Positions 52,882 through 62,203 of a stretch of 64,000 bases of DNA are shown here, in pieces (position 1 is the first letter of the stretch; each line of letters begins with the position of its first letter). This DNA comes from Marvania coccoides (Eukaryota > Chlorophyta > Trebouxiophyceae > Chlorellales > Chlorellaceae): assembly GCA_963854735.1 (NCBI GenBank), contig OY978098.1, positions 1,536,001-1,600,000 on the forward strand, in the 5' to 3' direction. The translations under genes were made by a program, and so were the position numbers. The notes beneath the pieces were generated by a model, which made no database searches, had not been told where the DNA came from, and saw nothing but the letters and a program-made list of their open reading frames with translations.

Positions 52882-54231
52882 TGTGGTATCACCGCCTCGT
52901 ATTGTTCGCCTTTCGACCCTCACCTCCCCTCGTTCAACCCCAGCTGGAGCGAGGGGTGGTACCTGCGCATCGTGACCGACCACCGCCACCGAGGCTCCCA
53001 CCGCCACGCCCCGTCCTCCATCGGCCTCGTCTTCGGAGTCACGCCCCGCGGCGAAAAAGAATGGAACAACAGCGCGGTGATGCTGCTGGTGCAGGAACGC
53101 GGCGAGCACCAGCTGAGGGTGGCTGAGCACATCGACCCCACACTTACAATCACCCAGGCAGGGCATGAAGTGAGCAGAGACCCCAACGCAGACACCCCTC
53201 CTCGCTTCGCGGTAGCTTCCAACGACTCCTCCTCCGGCGGGCACCTCAAGGTCGCGTTTGACGGCGATTACACATGCTCTGCCATAGCCAAAGCCGGGCA
53301 TTTGACGCTCGAAATGGATTGCCACGGCGACGCCGTGCCCTACGGGCCCAGCCGCGAGAGCCCAGAAGGGGCCTTTGGAGAGTGGCCGGTGGGCATCACC
53401 GGGATGCACTGGTACGCGCACTCCATGGCCACCCCGGTGCGCTACCACTTCACCAGGCACTGCATCACCGCTCACGGCCATGGCTGGCTGCACGCCGAGA
53501 AAACCTGGGGGGAGACATTTCCCTCGGGGTGGATCTGGGCGCAGGGCATTTCTCCCAGCCAGTCGGAACAACACCACTACGGTCGAGACGGGGGCGAGCG
53601 TCCTCCCTCGGCCTTTGTGCTAGCTGGTGGGGTGCTGCCGTCGCCGCTGCTGCCCGAGGGGTGGGGGCCTGAGGTGTGGCTGCTGAGCGTGCGCGTGGGG
53701 CAGCTGAACTGGCGCATGCACCCCTGGGGCCCTACTTTCTTCAAGACTGAGTCGCACCCATGCTGCGACGGAGGAGAGGGCTCCGAAGAAAAGGGCGAGT
53801 ACGCCACCTTTCACCTGACCGCAACCCAGGTGAGGGACGTGATATTCGTTCAATATTTTATCGCTGTATTCAAATTATTTCTGCCTTATGTTTTACTAGT
53901 CCTGCAGCGGTTACTTAAAATTTCCTCTCTGTGTCCTCATCCAAGACAGCCGCTTGCACGCCGGGAGCTGGTGCTGACGATTGAGAGCCCTGCCGCTAGC
54001 TTTTCCGAGCTGGCGTGCCCCACCCGGCGCGGGTTTGCTCCCATGTCCCACCACTCTTACGCCGGCAGAGCACACCTGCAGCTGTTCACGCTGGAGCCCT
54101 CATGCTCAGGGGTGGTGAGCTGCCGCACTGAGCGCGTGCTGATTCACTCAGAGTGGTTTGAAAACGTGGCCCTGGAGTTTGGCGGCGACAACCGCTGCCA
54201 CAGCGGCAACAAGAAGACTGCCACCGCATGA
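52882..54231 (+). CDS. Tocopherol-cyclase-like (VTE1 family) protein; 5' end uncertain
   Basis: Coding sequence is clear from about 52912 (FDPHLPSFNPSWSEGWYLRI) to the stop at 54231, with a 120-nt in-frame intron (53830-53949). Family marks: SEGWYLRI near the start, GHGWLHAEKTWGETFPSGWIWAQG (VTE1: YSEKNWG...FPRKWFWVQ), AFVLAGGV, GQLNWRMHPWGPTFF and a C-terminal RAHLQLFTLE then VALEFGGDN. VTE1 closes the chromanol ring of tocopherols in plastoglobules, but this protein is diverged and shorter, so the substrate is open. No start codon fits directly: a LINE remnant adjoins the 5' side at 52881. A signal-like exon at 52222-52310 could supply the start with the LINE inside the intron, or the gene is 5'-truncated. 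Confidence 0.65.
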   Translation, partial: CGITASYCSPFDPHLPSFNPSWSEGWYLRIVTDHRHRGSHRHAPSSIGLVFGVTPRGEKEWNNSAVMLLVQERGEHQLRVAEHIDPTLTITQAGHEVSRDPNADTPPRFAVASNDSSSGGHLKVAFDGDYTCSAIAKAGHLTLEMDCHGDAVPYGPSRESPEGAFGEWPVGITGMHWYAHSMATPVRYHFTRHCITAHGHGWLHAEKTWGETFPSGWIWAQGISPSQSEQHHYGRDGGERPPSAFVLAGGVLPSPLLPEGWGPEVWLLSVRVGQLNWRMHPWGPTFFKTESHPCCDGGEGSEEKGEYATFHLTATQVRDVIFVQYFIAVFKLFLPYVLLVLQRLLKISSLCPHPRQPLARRELVLTIESPAASFSELACPTRRGFAPMSHHSYAGRAHLQLFTLEPSCSGVVSCRTERVLIHSEWFENVALEFGGDNRCHSGNKKTATA

Positions 54232-55033
54232 TTTTTTTAGCACAGAAAAAATAAATTTCTAGTTGCGAAGAAGGTATACAACACATAATACTCATGGTTG
54301 TAACGAAATTTTAATTATTGTACTAAGTCGGGGACTCGGGGGCAGGGCCCAGAGCTTAGCCTGACAAGAGTGGGCGCAGGCGGCCACTGCGCTGGCCGCG
54401 GCGCCAACGACACGGAGTTGCTGGAGATGGCGGAGGCAGCAGGCCTCACCCAGGAGCCGGCCTGGTGTGTGCGCACGTGGAGGAAGCGCAGGCGGCGAAA
54501 AGGAGCGCACACAAGGGAGAAAAGAGGGAGAGAGAGAGAGAGTCAAGATTGGCGATGAGATGAAGAATTTACAAGATACCTTCGGTGATTTAATTTAATA
54601 GTATGCTTGCACATGCGGTGGTTCGCGCTCCCTACTAGTTAGCTCATTGTAGCTGCCAGTGCGTAAACTTTGGTTGTTTACTGCACTGCGACGTCGGATG
54701 CATCACTTCCCCGTGGTATCGTAGTCTCTATCGGACGGGTACAAATGGCGGGTGCCACATTTCCAGTGAGCACACCGGGTAGTACACCACAAACCCTTTA
54801 GCCAGGGGTTGAGTGACCGCTGTAGATGGGAGGGGTGCTGGGCGGGCCAGCATTGCCCAAGCGCGAACCCCAAACCGGACGGGCCGTTTGCCGTCCGGAG
54901 AGTCCTACTTCCCCCAATTTTTTATTCATGTCGGTCGCGCCGTTGGGGGACTCAGGAAGGCAGGGGCCAGAGCCTTACATTGTGGGCGACGGTGCGGTAT
55001 CGGCGTAATGCTGTATCCGTACGCCCCCAGTAC
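54232..55033. other. Repeat-like intergenic region
   Basis: About 800 bp without an intact gene. GGGACTC...GGCAGGGCCCAGAGCTTA at 54331-54360 recurs in a diverged form at 54946-54978. An (AG)n tract lies at 54527-54542. The right half (54600-55030) leads straight into the tandem units and may belong to the same element. Confidence 0.4.
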
Positions 55034-55300
55034 CTGAGGTTGATCCCACGGATGGAAGGGGGTACCCCGCCTTACTGTGGCGGGGTGAGTGGCACGTTGG
55101 CTTGCACCAACCTTGGTAGTAGACGTTACAACCATATGTAAAACCTCAAAACCTCAAAACCTCAAACTGAGGTTGATCCGACGGAGGGAAGGGGGGCTCC
55201 GCCTTACTGTGGCGGGGTTTGTGGCACGTCGACTTGCGGATCTCTATAGGAGTGAGTGACCACGGTAGTGGACGTTAAACAATTTGTAAAACCTTGAAGC
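55034..55300 (+). repeat. Two tandem repeat units, each with a GC-rich hairpin and TGTAA
   Basis: Unit 1 starts at 55034 and unit 2 at 55167, a period of 133 bp. Both begin CTGAGGTTGATCC, contain CCGCCTTACTGTGGCGG (a stem of 7 bp in unit 1, 55065-55085, and 5 bp in unit 2, with the loop TTACTGT), then GTGGCACGT, a TAGTAGACGTTA-like block and TGTAA (55137 and 55285). Unit 1 closes with AAAACCTC repeated three times. The ends match the copy at 3600-3648. Confidence 0.65.
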
Positions 55301-55324
55301 CTTGAAACCTGCGTGCATGCACTC

Positions 55325-55399
55325 GTGGCAAGCTTTTCGAATTTTCAATGATATTTTTTCTTCCTTGGCCGATCTTTGAAAATTCGAAAAGCTTGCCAC
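55325..55399. repeat. Perfect 24-bp inverted repeat with 27-nt spacer
   Basis: GTGGCAAGCTTTTCGAATTT plus TCAA at 55325-55348 is exactly reverse-complementary to 55376-55399. The spacer (55349-55375) is T-rich. Flanks also carry GCATGC on both sides. It could be a small hairpin transposon remnant, a small-RNA precursor, or a replication-generated palindrome. Confidence 0.8.
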
Positions 55400-55429
55400 A
55401 ATTGTGCTTGCAAGCGCATGCGTGACAGA

Positions 55430-56260
55430 CGCTGCCCAGAGCCTGGCGGTGATTGAGCAAGAGCTGCCGAGGCTGGGGCGGCGTTGTCGCAGAGAAAACC
55501 GGGGCAGGGGGATCCGGCTGCAGCAAAGGTGAGGGGAAACCCAAACTACTGTTTTTCTTATTCTCCCCCCAAATTGAAAACATGTGTATTTGCTGTATTC
55601 AATTTTTTTCCCTTCCACACAGAGGCTGATGGACCAGGTGCAGAGCGCGCAGAAGCTGGCCCTGGAGATGGATCGGCTGGAGGCTGCGTGCGTTGGTGTG
55701 GGGGGAATCGCGGCGAGGGCGCGGCACGCAGGGCAGAGAGGGAGCTGGAGGTGTCCATCATGGCTGAGGCGGAGACAATGTTTGCCACGCTGTCCTCCAT
55801 CCAGCGCATGGCATTTTCAAGAAGGTGGCAGAGCGCGTGCCGTTCAGGAAAGGTGAATTCTCCGGGCCGCTGCAGCGAAAGACGCGGCGGCAGTGGCAGT
55901 AGTCAAGGTGGACAAATTAAAGCAATAGTTGTTGCTGTGTCGTGTGCCATAGCGAACAGGGCGAGAATTAAAGAGGCAGAGGTGATGAAGAGGGCGGGCA
56001 AGCGATATGGCGGGTCTCAAGATCGCAAGCGTGCGAGCTGTGCAGAAAATCGAGCGCTTTCGTAGGGAGGTAGGGAGGAAGGAGGTAGCGACAACGAGTG
56101 GAGCCTCAAGCGGACCGTACGGTCGGCCCTCCGCCGCTGCCGTCGCCATCACCGCGCTCCCAGCCGCCGCACTCGCCCACGCCTAAGTGGATAAGTACCT
56201 CAACTTCGGCCCGGTGGAGGCAGGCACTTCAAAGGCGAAACCTCTGGACGGGGTGAGCAG
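55430..56260 (+). pseudogene. Decayed SEN1/MAA3-like RNA helicase fragment
   Basis: Two exon-like blocks keep an intact intron between them (donor AAAG/GTGAGG at 55529, acceptor CACACAG ending at 55622). Block 1 reads SLAVIEQELPRLGRR; block 2 reads RLMDQVQSAQKLALEMDRLE, then a frame change and RELEVSIMAEAETMFATLSS followed by IQRM. In SEN1/MAA3-type superfamily-1 helicases the segment before motif II reads like RAxLExSxxxEAExVFxTLSSxG, so the match is good, but the expected DEAAQ never follows; instead come stops and frame changes to about 56260 (VDKYLNFGPVEAGT is a last gene-like piece). So it is a broken copy of part of the helicase. Confidence 0.5.
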
Positions 56261-57050
56261 CTTTTGAGAGCACTGCATTCATGCTTATGAAAAAATAAGA
56301 ATTCAACGTCCAAACATTATCATAATCGTATGCTTCATTTGATTTTTATTGCCAATACCGTATTGTTTAAAATAAATTCGCCAAATCAGTAAGGTTTCAC
56401 CTCTCCATTTAGCCAATCAAAATTACGTGGAGCGTATGGAAAAATTACGTGGGAGGAGTTGCACGCAGGAAGAAAGAGCCCCCGCAAGTATAATGGGAGA
56501 GCAGCCTGTGTCTTGCTAGGTCAAGAAGCGCAGCAGGCAGCGCAGCAGGCGCGGCACGCGATGCTCCAGCACTTGCGCCGACGCTGCTCATTTCTGCGCC
56601 GCTCGGCCTCTCCACGGCAGATTTTTGCCATCAAAACTGCACCCACGCCTCGTGCTGCAAAGCAGATTGAGACCCCACCCCCGCTGGTTAAAGACAAGCG
56701 CAGTCTGCCGGGGCGCCGTTTCGACACCAGCTCAACGACGCAAAACGGCCGTTTTCAGCAGGACCCTCCCTCAAAAAGAGCTTCTGAGTTGCGTAGAGTT
56801 GCCAGAGCTAAGCAAAGGGCGGCCGCCCGCAGCAGGGTCTAGGGTTTGTACATTATTTCTCACTCCTCGTATTTCTCTGTTATTTTTTTCATATGTTATT
56901 GTAGTTTGTGTCCATTTGTTTCTCACATTAACCAAATATGCCGAGTAACAATAAAAAAGTTTAAATTATTACAAACACTCTTGCTAGGTACCATGCAAAT
57001 ATAATGAGTTTCCAAGAGTTAATTTTGGCGTTCATCGTTCATCGCTCTTT
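56261..57050. other. Intergenic region with short GC-rich frames
   Basis: A 127-codon plus frame at 56459-56842 is Arg/Ala/Gln-rich (QEAQQAAQQARHAMLQHLRR) and continues the pseudogene block in base composition. It has no domain I recognise, and two other frames are open over the same stretch, so I do not call it a gene. Confidence 0.4.
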
Positions 57051-57543
57051 TCATGGTGCTGGCGTTCCTTTCATAAACCGCACTTGATCCACCAGGGCCT
57101 GCAGCAAAATGCGATTTTTATAAAGACGAACGAAACTACAACTTCGTCATTGTAAATTTGACGCCTACCTTGAAGCTGTAGGGCTCGTTGGCCGCCAGCT
57201 CCGCCAGCATCTTTCTGTTGACCTGGATGTTCTCCTGCTGCATCCCATGAATCAGCTGGGAGTATTTAACCTGTAAAGGCAATGATTGGAACGCTGGGAG
57301 TGAGAAAAAGGCAGTGAAGTGAGAGGAGCGGCAAAACTAAAATGCTCGGCTCACCCCGTATGCTCGTGTTCCTGCGCTGATGCGGGTGATCCACAGCGAC
57401 CTCATCTCCCGCTTCTTCGTTTTCCTGTCTCTGTAGGCATACTGCAGCCCCTTTTCCACTCGTTCTCGTGCTACTCGAATGCAATTCTTTGCCCGGCCCC
57501 TGAATCCTTTGGCAAGCTTCAGAATTTTTGCTTTATTCATCAT
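57051..57543 (-). CDS. MRPL20: Ribosomal protein bL20, probably mitochondrial
   Basis: Exons 57543-57355, 57270-57169 and 57098-57051; introns of 84 and 70 nt; 112 aa. bL20 binds 23S-type rRNA early in large-subunit assembly. Seen: [60 protein letters not shown], joined across intron 1 to [20 protein letters not shown], then [14 protein letters not shown] and, from exon 3, [15 protein letters not shown]. These cover the whole family from end to end. There is no separate N-terminal targeting extension; L20 basic N-termini often serve for import. Because rpl20 is normally plastid-encoded in green algae, a nuclear copy is more likely mitochondrial; this is inference. The start could be the first or second of two adjacent ATGs (57543 or 57540). 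Confidence 0.9.
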
Positions 57544-57884
57544 TTTGGCGGAGTTGTCAATGTACGAATTGGAAACTCGATGAATTCTCAGAGTTTTTAC
57601 GACAACAAAAATGTGATGAAAAAATTATAAAATATCTAGGGCCTGGGCCTGTCGCAATGGATCGAAATCGTCTTTATTTGTTTATTTGTTTGATTTTTTA
57701 ATTAATATGCTGGTTTATGCTGCGTCGCCGGCACTATATTGTATTCACAAGCGCTCGCGCATTTTTTTCTCCCGAAGACCAAGTTTGAGGGCATTCCCGC
57801 CGTCCTGCTCGAGCTAACCCAGTGATATTGAGTTAACGAGGTCTTGCACCGCGTTCCAGCGCTGGCAATTCACCGCGACATCCA
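57544..57884. other. Divergent spacer between L20 and the CREG-like gene
   Basis: 341 bp, AT-rich on the L20 side, more mixed near the CREG-like gene. No feature recognised. Confidence 0.4.
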
Positions 57885-58571
57885 ATGAGGACAAAAATAC
57901 ATTCAAATCCTTTTGTCCTGTTGTTCTTTTTCTCCTGCCTCAACGTTGCCGACGCCCTCCCCCTCCCCACCTACGAGACTTCACCATCATCCCCCACGGC
58001 ATTGCGTAGCCCCATCCAACGCCATCACCTCTCCGAATTCTTCTTCCCTCGGCCACCTTCCACAGATGACGCTCGCCTGGCGCGGTGGCTGGTGCACGCC
58101 AACCTGTGGGGGGTGCTGAGCACCTCCAGCCGCCATCTGGGCCATGGCTTCCCCTTTGGCAGCGCTGTTTCGTTGAGCGATGGCCCTGCAAGTGAAGCCA
58201 CCGGCAGGCTGCTCTTCTACCTAACCGCCATGGATGCCACTGCCCAAGACCTAACAGTCAACCCCAATGCCACGCTGACGCTCTGCGAGGCGCAGCTCCC
58301 CGGTGGGTGCGCTGGGTGGGACCCCGAGGATCCAAACTGTGCCAAACTGTCGATATCTGGGGCTGTGAGGCCGTTGAATGGCGGAGCAGCGAGCGAGGCG
58401 CGGGAGCTGCTGTTTGCGCGGCACCCGGCTATGCGGGACTGGCCGGCTGGGCACGATTTTCGGGTTTACGAGATGTCGCCTGCGACGCTGCGGCTGCTGG
58501 ATGCGTACGGCGGGGCCAAGGACATTGCGCCTGAAGAATACTGGGCTGCTGGGCTCGACGCAGCAGTGTGA
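57885..58571 (+). CDS. CREG-like secreted protein (FMN-binding split barrel fold)
   Basis: Single exon, 228 aa. A signal peptide follows a short basic start (FVLLFFFSCLNVADALPLP). The mature part has the CREG marks: ARLARWLVHANLWGVLSTSS, GHGFPFGSAVSLSDG, GRLLFYLTAMDATAQDL, NATLTLCEAQLPGG, DPNCAKLSISGAVRPL, SEARELLFARHPAMRDWPAG, and HDFRVYEMSPATLRLLDAYG with the final EEYW. CREG proteins are lysosomal or secreted glycoproteins with a flavin-reductase-like barrel that no longer binds FMN in animals; plant and algal roles are unknown. An N-glycosylation site (NAT) lies in the conserved NATLTL strand. Length agrees with the family (about 200-230 aa). Confidence 0.88.
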   Translation: MRTKIHSNPFVLLFFFSCLNVADALPLPTYETSPSSPTALRSPIQRHHLSEFFFPRPPSTDDARLARWLVHANLWGVLSTSSRHLGHGFPFGSAVSLSDGPASEATGRLLFYLTAMDATAQDLTVNPNATLTLCEAQLPGGCAGWDPEDPNCAKLSISGAVRPLNGGAASEARELLFARHPAMRDWPAGHDFRVYEMSPATLRLLDAYGGAKDIAPEEYWAAGLDAAV

Positions 58572-58755
58572 AAAACACCGGGGTTTTTGAGAAAGGCATC
58601 CTCGCCCCAAAGTGCGTTGAATAAAAGAAAAAAAGAATTCATTTAATTGGAAATGAATGAATGAATGCCAAGCCATAAATTGCAGCATAAATAAATAAAA
58701 GAAACGTAATGGTAGTCACGAGTACCGATGAACAAAAAAATGGTCAAGTTATTCA

Positions 58756-59950
58756 TCACAGAGCGGCAATGGCAGCTCCACGGCTCGGCTCTTCGCTCTC
58801 TGGCAACACGCACATCCTCTTCAAAAACTCATACGCTGTCACCATGGTGGTGCCCCAGATAGAGGTGGACACCATGCGCGGCGCCACCCCACGGAAGAAC
58901 CCTCCCACCCCCTCAGAGCGCAGCAGCGCCACAGCAGTGCCCCGCCACGTCGCCCTCTGGCCCCCCCCTGGGCCCTCTCTCGTCTGCAGCCGCGTCTTCA
59001 CCACATCCAGCGGGGTGGTCAGCACCGCGGAGGTGCACCCCGTCAGCAGCCCCGCCACAATCTGAACCCCGAGCATCTGGCCTTCGCTGCGCTCGCCCAC
59101 GCTCGCCGCGCCGCCCCCCTGCGGCTGCAGCTGGCTCCACAGCAAGCTCTGCCACCCGCCGTACGATGCCCACCAGATGGAGGACGACGGCACAAACGTG
59201 GCCACGGAGGCGCCAAAGCCGCGGTAAAACCCTCTGAACCCCTCCTCTCGCAAAATTCTCTGCGCCAGCTGCAACGCCGATTGTTTCAGGGGCTGCGCTG
59301 CCGCCGCTGCGATACTGCTGGCTCTAGTGCTGCTATTGCTACTCGCTGCTGCTGCTGTTGCTGCTGATGCCGCTGTGGGCGCCCCCATGATCATTTGCCG
59401 CTGCGAAACGACGTCGATGGGCACAATGACCAGCTGCCCGGTCAACGACGCCGCGCCGCCCGCCAGAAAGTTGGCGGTGCTGGCCACCACGGGGGCGGGC
59501 AGGTCGGAGAAGCGGTGCAGCAGCGAAGAGATGTTGGTGCGCCCAGATTCCAAGGCTGCGAGGTATACAATGCGAGCGGGAATGGCGCCGCAAATTACCG
59601 TTCCGAAGCCCTTGTACAGCCCCCGGGGTCCGTCGGCCCGCAGGATGTCCCTGCCGGTGGTGACTGCGCCCCTGAGCCCCGTGGGGGCGCCGTCCAGCGC
59701 CATCATTCGAGTTTTTATGACGGTGAGCGGGAACAGGGCGGCGGTGAGGGAGCTGAACAGCGCGCCGCCCTGAATGAAGAACTTCTGCTTGTCCAGCCTG
59801 TGCATTGATGGTGGGATGAGGGATGCGGGAACAGAGCCCCAAGGCGTTGAGTAAACTAAAAGACAGGGTGGATTCTATAATTATACAGCGGCCTGGATAG
59901 AATGAATAAACAAATCACCTTTCCCAGTTTACATCTTGAACCGCGGCCAT
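58756..59950 (-). CDS. Mitochondrial carrier family protein (SLC25A44-like)
   Basis: Exon 1 (59950-59919) encodes MAAVQDVNWE and joins in phase to exon 2 (59797-58756) across a 121-nt intron to give VNWERLDKQKFFIQGG; 357 aa. Three carrier repeats each carry the Px(D/E)xx(K/R) signature: PLTVIKTRM, PIDVVSQRQ and PLDVVKTRLQ, with matching GxxGLYKGF, GFRGFYRGF and GVGGFFRGV motifs. The WxxLDKxKF start and the order of contact residues are like SLC25A44 and plant homologues, which in mammals carry branched-chain amino acids; the substrate here is not shown by sequence. An Ala/Ser-rich insert (about residues 155-185) between repeats 1 and 2 is unusual. Residues PID and SQ in repeat 2 replace the usual basic residue, as in that subfamily. 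Confidence 0.85.
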
Positions 59951-60388
59951 CTTGAAGGCCCGAGGCTCGCAGAAAATCAAGTATCCAAATCAAAAAAAGG
60001 TTCAAAATTTTAGTTCATGTTGAAGAGGGCAGCTGTCTGGGGAGCGTCCAGCCGAGGTGATAGCGGCTTTTATTGATTTTTTTTACAATCGAATTAAATC
60101 GAATTATTGTTAGGCGACTCTATTTGAGACCAATCAGCAGCCAATTGGAGAGCCTGGCTCGGCCTCCATCACCAGGCGATGGCCAATAAAAAATCATTAT
60201 TTATATTTTCAACGTGTTGTGGCTTGCTGAGGAAGGCGCATTCCCCGTCTCCTTCTCGCTACCACCACCATTAGTTTGCTTGAACATGATGTTTTTGTCT
60301 GAACTCTCCAACTGAGACTTTTGCGACACACATTTCCCTCCATTTGGCAACCACAAATCTCGGGCGCTGTCCCCGCCTTGTCCAGGCC
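59951..60388. other. Divergent spacer between carrier and cysteinyl-tRNA synthetase
   Basis: About 440 bp, AT-rich with a T/A-rich centre. A plus-strand frame is open upstream of the synthetase ATG from 60344 but contains no ATG, so I treat it as untranslated. Confidence 0.4.
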
Positions 60389-62203
60389 ATGCAGCTCAAC
60401 ATGACGCCGACTGCCAGCCTTTTCCCTACCGCCTCTCTGTGGCGCACCCTCACACGGAGCCTCAGGCCGCGCCTGTCCCCCCTTTCCACGCATTCCCCCT
60501 CACTCAGCGCCCACCCCCACCCCCCCGCCTACCTCCTTGCACTGCGCCCGCGCTGCGCTGCTGCTGCCGCTGCTGCCGAGTCCATCTCTTCCTCGGCCGC
60601 AGCAGACGCAGCAGGGCCCCGCCCGCCCCCGCTGGTGCTGTACAACACCATGGCGCGCCGCAAGGAGCCCTTCGCCCCCCGCCCCGACAGCGGCAACCGC
60701 GTTTCCATGTACGTTTGTGGGGTCACTGTGTACGACTACAGCCACATCGGCCACGCCCGCGTCTACGTGGCGTTCGACGTGCTGTACCGCTACCTTCGCG
60801 CGCTGCAGTACGACGTCACCTACGTCCGCAACTTCACCGACGTGGACGACAAAATCATAGCGCGCGCAGCGGCGGCGGGCGAGGATCCTCTGGCGCTGTC
60901 CCGGCGCTTCATCGAGGAGTTTCACGCCGATGTGGACTCCCTGGGGTGCCTGCGTCCCACCGCGGAGCCCAAAGCCACCGAGTTCATCCCCGCAATGATC
61001 TCCAGCATCCAGAGAATCATCGACCACGGCCACGCGTATGCAGTCGGCGATGGTGACGTTTTCTTCGATGTCGCTTCGCTCCCAGGCTACGGCGCGTTGT
61101 CCGGGCGCAACCAGGAAGACAATCGCGCGGGGGAGCGCGTGATGGTGGACGAGCGAAAGCGCGGGCCTGCTGATTTTGCGCTATGGAAGGCAGCCAAGCC
61201 GGGGGAGCCAACGTGGGACTCGCCATGGGGGCCTGGCCGCCCCGGGTGGCACATTGAGTGCTCATCGATGATTGCTGAGCTGCTGGGGGAGGAGGTGGAC
61301 ATCCACGGCGGCGGCAGGGACCTTGTTTTTCCTCACCACGAAAACGAGCTTGCGCAGGCGCGGGCGGCGGCAGGGCCGTGCTCCTGCGGGCACGACCACG
61401 GCAGCGGGCAAGGCGAGGGCGCGTTTGTGCGGTACTGGGTGCACAACGGCTTTGTCAACGTGAATGCTGAGAAAATGAGCAAGAGCTTGGGCAATTTTTT
61501 CACGATCCGCCAGGTGCTGCAGCAGTACCACGCGCAGGCGCTGCGGTGGTTCCTGGTGAACACGCAGTACCGGGCAGGCGTCAACTACACGCAGCGCGCG
61601 CTGGAGGAGGCCTCAGACCGGGTTTACTACCTATATCAGACGATCTCAGACACGCAGGAGGCCTTGGCAGCAGCTGAGGCAGCAGAGCAGCAGCAGCAGC
61701 CGGCAAAGCCGCCGAAAAAGGGCGGCCAAACAGCTGCAGCCCCTGGCGTGGAGCTGTTGCAAGAAGTGCACGCTGCGCTGGCCGATGATTTGAACACCCC
61801 GTTGGCTGTCGCTGCGCTGTCGGCGCCGCTGAAGGCGGTGAACGACCTGCTGCACACCAAAAAGGGGCGGAAGCAGGCGGACAGGGCCGCGCAGCTGGCG
61901 TCCTATTTGGAGGGTTTCCGTGGCGCGCTGAGCATGCTGGGGCTGTGGGCTGAGGACCCTGCTGCGGTGCTGCAGCAGCTGCGGCAACTGGCGCTGGCGC
62001 GCGCTGGGCTGGGCGAGGGTGAGGTTGCGGCGGCGATCGAGGAGCGAGCAGCGGCGCGGGCGGCCAAAGATTTTGTGGCTTCTGATGCAGTGAGGGAGCG
62101 GCTAGAAGTTGTGGGCGTGCTCATCATGGACACGCCGGAAGGCACCACCTGGAAGCCTGGGCCGCGGCTGAACATTGCGGAGGAAGACCCCAGGGACGCA
62201 TGA
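60389..62203 (+). CDS. CARS: Cysteinyl-tRNA synthetase, organellar or dual-targeted
   Basis: Single exon, 604 aa, from ATG 60389. It charges tRNA-Cys. Class I marks: YVCGVTVYDYSHIGHARVY with the HIGH motif as HIGH (about 118), RNFTDVDDKII, GRPGWHIECSSMI and FPHHENELAQ with the zinc ligands Cys, Cys, His and Glu, and KMSKSLGNFF (about 362). The anticodon-binding C-terminus follows (EERAAARAAKDFVASDAVRE, TPEGTTWKPG). The N-terminal about 75 residues (MQLNMTPTASLFPTASLWRT, LTRSLRPRLSPLSTHSPSLS) are a targeting peptide; bacterial-type CysRS in plants serves plastids and mitochondria together. A Cys/His-rich insert (PCSCGHDHGSGQG) sits after the HHEN motif, and a Gln/Pro/Lys insert later. Both are unusual but do not touch the active site. 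Confidence 0.92.
   Translation: MQLNMTPTASLFPTASLWRTLTRSLRPRLSPLSTHSPSLSAHPHPPAYLLALRPRCAAAAAAAESISSSAAADAAGPRPPPLVLYNTMARRKEPFAPRPDSGNRVSMYVCGVTVYDYSHIGHARVYVAFDVLYRYLRALQYDVTYVRNFTDVDDKIIARAAAAGEDPLALSRRFIEEFHADVDSLGCLRPTAEPKATEFIPAMISSIQRIIDHGHAYAVGDGDVFFDVASLPGYGALSGRNQEDNRAGERVMVDERKRGPADFALWKAAKPGEPTWDSPWGPGRPGWHIECSSMIAELLGEEVDIHGGGRDLVFPHHENELAQARAAAGPCSCGHDHGSGQGEGAFVRYWVHNGFVNVNAEKMSKSLGNFFTIRQVLQQYHAQALRWFLVNTQYRAGVNYTQRALEEASDRVYYLYQTISDTQEALAAAEAAEQQQQPAKPPKKGGQTAAAPGVELLQEVHAALADDLNTPLAVAALSAPLKAVNDLLHTKKGRKQADRAAQLASYLEGFRGALSMLGLWAEDPAAVLQQLRQLALARAGLGEGEVAAAIEERAAARAAKDFVASDAVRERLEVVGVLIMDTPEGTTWKPGPRLNIAEEDPRDA

Noticed and set aside
52882..53577. Upstream half of the minus frame that ends in the LINE tail
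   Set aside because: It would extend the LINE fragment by 230 codons, but this part is only the antisense of the tocopherol-cyclase-like exon and shows no reverse-transcriptase motif.
55141..55166. AAAACCTC repeats as an interstitial telomere
   Set aside because: Green-algal telomeres are TTTAGGG or TTTTAGGG; the unit here, GAGGTTTT on the other strand, does not match, and there are only three copies.
56459..56842. 127-codon plus frame as a gene
   Set aside because: Arg/Gln/Ala-rich, two overlapping frames equally open, no start context or homology I can recognise; lies in pseudogene territory.
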